Origin: Porphyromonas sp.
GTDB lineage: Bacteria; Bacteroidota; Bacteroidia; Bacteroidales; Porphyromonadaceae
Direction of reading: 5' to 3'
Assembly (NCBI GenBank): GCA_003640335.1
Contig: RBKG01000068.1
Coordinates: 1 to 9,875, forward strand
Length of the DNA: 9,875 nucleotides
Below are positions 7,632-9,875 of the stretch, piece after piece (the stretch's first letter is position 1; the number at the start of each line of letters is the position of its first letter). A program made the position numbers and the translations under genes. Below the pieces are notes generated by a model. That model ran no database searches. It was not told the DNA's origin and saw only the letters and a program-made list of their open reading frames with translations.

Positions 7632-8936
7632 CTAGTGCATTGCTTCTACCACAGGAATACGTATCGCTTTGCGTGCGGGTATATAACCAGCCACTAGTCC
7701 ACCCAACACCATAACTGCAATAGCCCCTAATGCCATCTCCAAACTAATCATAGGGTCAAGGAAGAGTGTACCCGGATTAAAAAATTGACTATAAGTCTTT
7801 TCCTCCTGAATATGCTCCATATAATATACGACAAGAGACATCAGACCTACACCACTCATCAGACCGATTAAGCCTGAAACTACAGTAATGACAACACTTT
7901 CACTAAGTATCATCACAATAATATCTTGCGGCTTGGCACCGAGAGCTTTACGTATCCCTATCTCTCGTTTTCGCTCCGTTATAGTTACCTGCATAATAGT
8001 TACAACTCCGATTAAGCCTATCAGCAAGGTACTCAAACCGATAACCCAAAGAAAAGCATCCAAACCCAGTATGACATAGCTAATTGTTTTATTCTGTACT
8101 TGAGTAGAGGTGAGAAAGAGGACTTGCTTATCTTGGGGGTCTGTACCCAGCATTGAGGCGAGTTGTTTACGGAGTTTGCCCAGAAGCACATCACAATCTT
8201 CTTGGGTTTGGAGCTTGGGGCATAGCATCGAGACATTACTTATATACAGAGGATTATAACCTTTATTTTCGCCGAGATGAAGTGTTTCTAAGGTCTTGAG
8301 TGGTATGTAACACTTCTTCCAACCCACGAACTTACTTTTGTGAACGCCGATAACCTTAAAGGCAATTTGCTCAATAATTACATACTTACCTATAGCCTCG
8401 GAACTACTTCTAAAAAAAGATTTAGCAACAATGTCTTGTAGAACAACTACCTTAGTTCCTTCTCTCTCATCTTTGGGGCTAATAGGTCGTCCTTCATTGG
8501 AGTTAAACCGAATAGACTCTACCTGCATATACTCAGGCACGACACCAACCACAGTTACTTTAGAGGACTTTCCTCCATACCCGATATCTAGACTATAACA
8601 TGTTTTAGTGGGTGCCGCTAGCAGAATATCTTGAGGGTTGGCCACTTGAAACTGCTGTACCATAGCTCGAGTAAGTTTAATATCCTCCCACTCTCTGTGT
8701 CCATTTGTTGGAATACTAACAAACCCTACATCTAGAGTTGCTTTTGCGGAGGAAAGACCCAAATCTGCGGCCGTCTTGCGAATACCATTAGCAATCCCCA
8801 TACCACTAGAGAGGAGTAAGACGAGTATCAAGACGCCCCACCCCACAGCAAAGCCTGTTAGCACTGTACGCAGTTTATTCGCACTGAGCGTGGCTATCAA
8901 CTCTTGCAATTGTTCTTGTCCAAAGCGAGGCATCAT
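7632..8936 (-). CDS. MacB-type ABC transporter permease, subunit 1
   Basis: This 434-residue FtsX-family permease has a first helix at about 25-48, a periplasmic core domain at about 50-285, and three C-terminal helices (about 293-317, 341-370, 400-419). The coupling motif ERKREIGIRKALGAKPQDI is at 321-339, and it ends with the common ARKAIRIPVVEAMH tail (421-434). Two adjacent Met codons open the frame (8936 and 8933); either could be used. It starts 6 bases after the ATPase stop, which suggests coupled translation. It resembles permease 2 in layout and in the coupling motif but differs through most of the periplasmic domain, consistent with an old duplication and division of labour rather than a recent copy. 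Confidence 0.92.
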   Translation of the reverse strand: MMPRFGQEQLQELIATLSANKLRTVLTGFAVGWGVLILVLLLSSGMGIANGIRKTAADLGLSSAKATLDVGFVSIPTNGHREWEDIKLTRAMVQQFQVANPQDILLAAPTKTCYSLDIGYGGKSSKVTVVGVVPEYMQVESIRFNSNEGRPISPKDEREGTKVVVLQDIVAKSFFRSSSEAIGKYVIIEQIAFKVIGVHKSKFVGWKKCYIPLKTLETLHLGENKGYNPLYISNVSMLCPKLQTQEDCDVLLGKLRKQLASMLGTDPQDKQVLFLTSTQVQNKTISYVILGLDAFLWVIGLSTLLIGLIGVVTIMQVTITERKREIGIRKALGAKPQDIIVMILSESVVITVVSGLIGLMSGVGLMSLVVYYMEHIQEEKTYSQFFNPGTLFLDPMISLEMALGAIAVMVLGGLVAGYIPARKAIRIPVVEAMH

Positions 8937-8942
8937 AACTAA

Positions 8943-9599
8943 CTACATTATAAGACCATCTTTCATGTGTACGATACGACTACAAGAGTCAGCCACAGCT
9001 TGCTCGTGAGTTACGATAATCATAGTACGCCCTTCTATATTAACATCATGGAGTAGCTGCATCACTTCATCTGTCGTTTGGCTATCTAGAGCTCCTGTTG
9101 GTTCGTCAGCCAATATAATGTCAGGCTCCGTAATTAAGGCTCTTGCGATGGCGACACGTTGCTTCTGTCCTCCTGAGAGTTCGTTAGGTAAATGATGCCA
9201 CCTATCAGCTAAGCCCACCCTATCTAGATATTCGCGAGCAAGGGTCATACGCTTCCCGTAAGGAATACCCCGATAGTATAGGGGTAAGGCTACATTTTCT
9301 AAGGCATTTTTGAAACTAATAAGATTGAAGGATTGGAAAACAAATCCAATCTTTTGATTGCGTAACTCGGCTGCTTCCACTTCGCTGAGGTTCTTGATGT
9401 GCGTACCATTAAGGTAATAGTCTCCATCATCGTAAGTGTCCAGTATCCCGAGTATATTGAGTAAAGTACTTTTACCACTCCCCGAAGCGCCCATAAGAGC
9501 AAGCATCTCACCCTTGTCTACATTCAGGTCTATCCCTTTGAGGACGTGTAGAGGTTGTGCTCCTTGGTACGTCTTGTGTAGATTACTTATCTGTACCAT
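8943..9599 (-). CDS. ABC transporter ATP-binding protein (MacB/LolD-type)
   Basis: This cytoplasmic ATPase powers the two permeases that follow. All catalytic motifs are intact in 218 residues: Walker [10 protein letters not shown] (37-45), Q-loop Gln89 in VFQSFNL, signature [10 protein letters not shown] (141-150), Walker B IILADEP (161-167), D-loop GALDS (169-173) and the switch His198 in VTHEQ. The stretch VFQSFNLI and the ending [10 protein letters not shown] are typical of the LolD/MacB/FtsE subfamily, which pairs with FtsX-type permeases. Its length is standard for a stand-alone domain; in classical MacB this domain is fused to the permease. It is the first gene of the operon and starts about 43 bases after the predicted transcription start of the proximal promoter. 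No Shine-Dalgarno sequence precedes the ATG. Confidence 0.95.
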   Translation of the reverse strand: MVQISNLHKTYQGAQPLHVLKGIDLNVDKGEMLALMGASGSGKSTLLNILGILDTYDDGDYYLNGTHIKNLSEVEAAELRNQKIGFVFQSFNLISFKNALENVALPLYYRGIPYGKRMTLAREYLDRVGLADRWHHLPNELSGGQKQRVAIARALITEPDIILADEPTGALDSQTTDEVMQLLHDVNIEGRTMIIVTHEQAVADSCSRIVHMKDGLIM

Positions 9600-9640
9600 C
9601 TCTAGAAGAAATTTAGATTGCCGTTGGTAATAAAACTCTT

Positions 9641-9657
9641 TTACTTTTCAAAAGTAA
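9641..9657. promoter_or_regulatory. Possible operator: 17-bp perfect inverted repeat on the proximal -7 box
   Basis: TTACTTTTCAAAAGTAA is a perfect inverted repeat with 8-base arms and a single central base. It covers the whole proximal -7 element and the predicted start of transcription, a position expected for a repressor operator. The corresponding site in the next repeat unit (9668-9684) is only partly symmetrical. The AT-rich make-up raises the chance background. Confidence 0.4.
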
Positions 9658-9706
9658 TAAAACTCGTTGATTTCTCAAAAGTAATAAAACTCTTTTATAA
9701 CCTCAA
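9649..9706 (-). promoter_or_regulatory. Two stacked Bacteroidetes-type promoters for the efflux operon
   Basis: On the minus strand TACTTTTG occurs at 9683-9676 and 9656-9649, both exact TAnnTTTG matches. The distal box has a TTG 20 bases upstream (9706-9704). The proximal box has the TTTG of the distal box exactly 19 bases upstream, so one element can serve as -7 for the distal and -33 for the proximal promoter. The proximal start would be near 9642, about 43 bases before the ATPase ATG. Confidence 0.65.
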
Positions 9707-9790
9707 TTACGATGAGCCAAAATCAACACACAAACCTTTAACAATCAAACAGTAAGAATAACAAAAACTACATCTCAACGTATCAATCTG

Positions 9791-9875
9791 CAGACTTCAG
9801 CTGAAGTCTGTACAGACTACGGCTGAAGTTTGTACAGACTACACGTGTAGTCTGCACAGACTTCGCCGAGGTTTT
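9791..9875. repeat. Tandem array of 22-bp-spaced palindromic repeats, truncated by the window edge
   Basis: Four units start at 9791, 9813, 9835 and 9857, each beginning CAGACT. Unit 1 (CAGACTTCAGCTGAAGTCTG) and unit 3 (CAGACTACACGTGTAGTCTG) are perfect 20-bp palindromes; unit 2 is imperfect and unit 4 is cut by the window end. Two-base spacers TA or CA separate them. The junction AGTCTGTACAGACT (9805-9818) is itself a perfect palindrome, so the array can pair in two registers. There is no open reading frame and no spacer diversity. Confidence 0.9.

Larger units (their letters stand above)
9627..9707. repeat. Three tandem 27-bp direct repeats upstream of the efflux operon
   Basis: GTAATAAAACTC recurs at 9627, 9654 and 9681, exactly 27 bases apart. 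Units 1 and 2 also share the trailing CAAAA and differ at only a few positions; unit 3 matches for about its first 17 bases and then diverges. The junctions between units carry the -7 boxes of the operon promoters on the minus strand. Confidence 0.85.

Noticed and set aside
9627..9707. 27-bp repeats as insertion-sequence ends or an iteron-type replication origin
   Set aside because: There is no transposase, no flanking target duplication and no replication initiator gene, while the repeats fit promoter spacing directly upstream of an operon.
9791..9875. CRISPR array
   Set aside because: The repeats are contiguous with two-base gaps, so there are no unique spacers of 25-40 bases, and no cas gene is present in the window.

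Overview
The window looks like a chromosome segment from a member of the Bacteroidales, most likely a Porphyromonas-like organism (genus is inference). The reasons are the low-to-moderate GC content, the near absence of Shine-Dalgarno sequences, promoters of the Bacteroidetes type (TTG, 19-20 bases, TAnnTTTG), a MiaA of the GTGKDL subtype, and a five-gene efflux operon of a kind common in this phylum. Every gene I can support lies on the minus strand, so the window reads right to left.

Right part (about 9875 to 3823): a MacB-like tripartite efflux operon. The order is ABC ATPase, FtsX/MacB-type permease 1, permease 2, MacA/HlyD-type periplasmic adaptor, TolC-type outer membrane channel. Spacings are 6, 17, 19 and 14 bases. 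It starts at a control region (9600-9875) holding two stacked promoters built from 27-bp direct repeats, a 17-bp perfect inverted repeat across the proximal -7 box, and, further upstream, a tandem array of 22-bp-spaced palindromes that runs off the window. Between the promoters and the palindromes (about 9710-9790) I see nothing clear. The operon ends at a strong intrinsic terminator, a perfect 28-bp palindrome followed by a T-tract (3823-3858).

Left part (about 3765 to 1): a housekeeping operon with its own promoter at 3736-3765. It encodes an IMP dehydrogenase that strongly resembles the divergent enzyme of the protozoan Tritrichomonas foetus, then MiaA (tRNA A37 prenylation), FolB (dihydroneopterin aldolase), a LysE/RhtB-type exporter, and the first 36 codons of a protein that may be a family-9-like carbohydrate-binding protein. 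The first three genes are very tightly packed (1-base gap, then 10-base overlap). The IMPDH feeds guanine nucleotide synthesis, and GTP is the precursor of the folate pathway in which FolB acts; that functional link is inference.

The genes are ordinary family members. The least explained material is non-coding: the tandem palindrome array at the right edge and the repeat-built promoter of the efflux operon.
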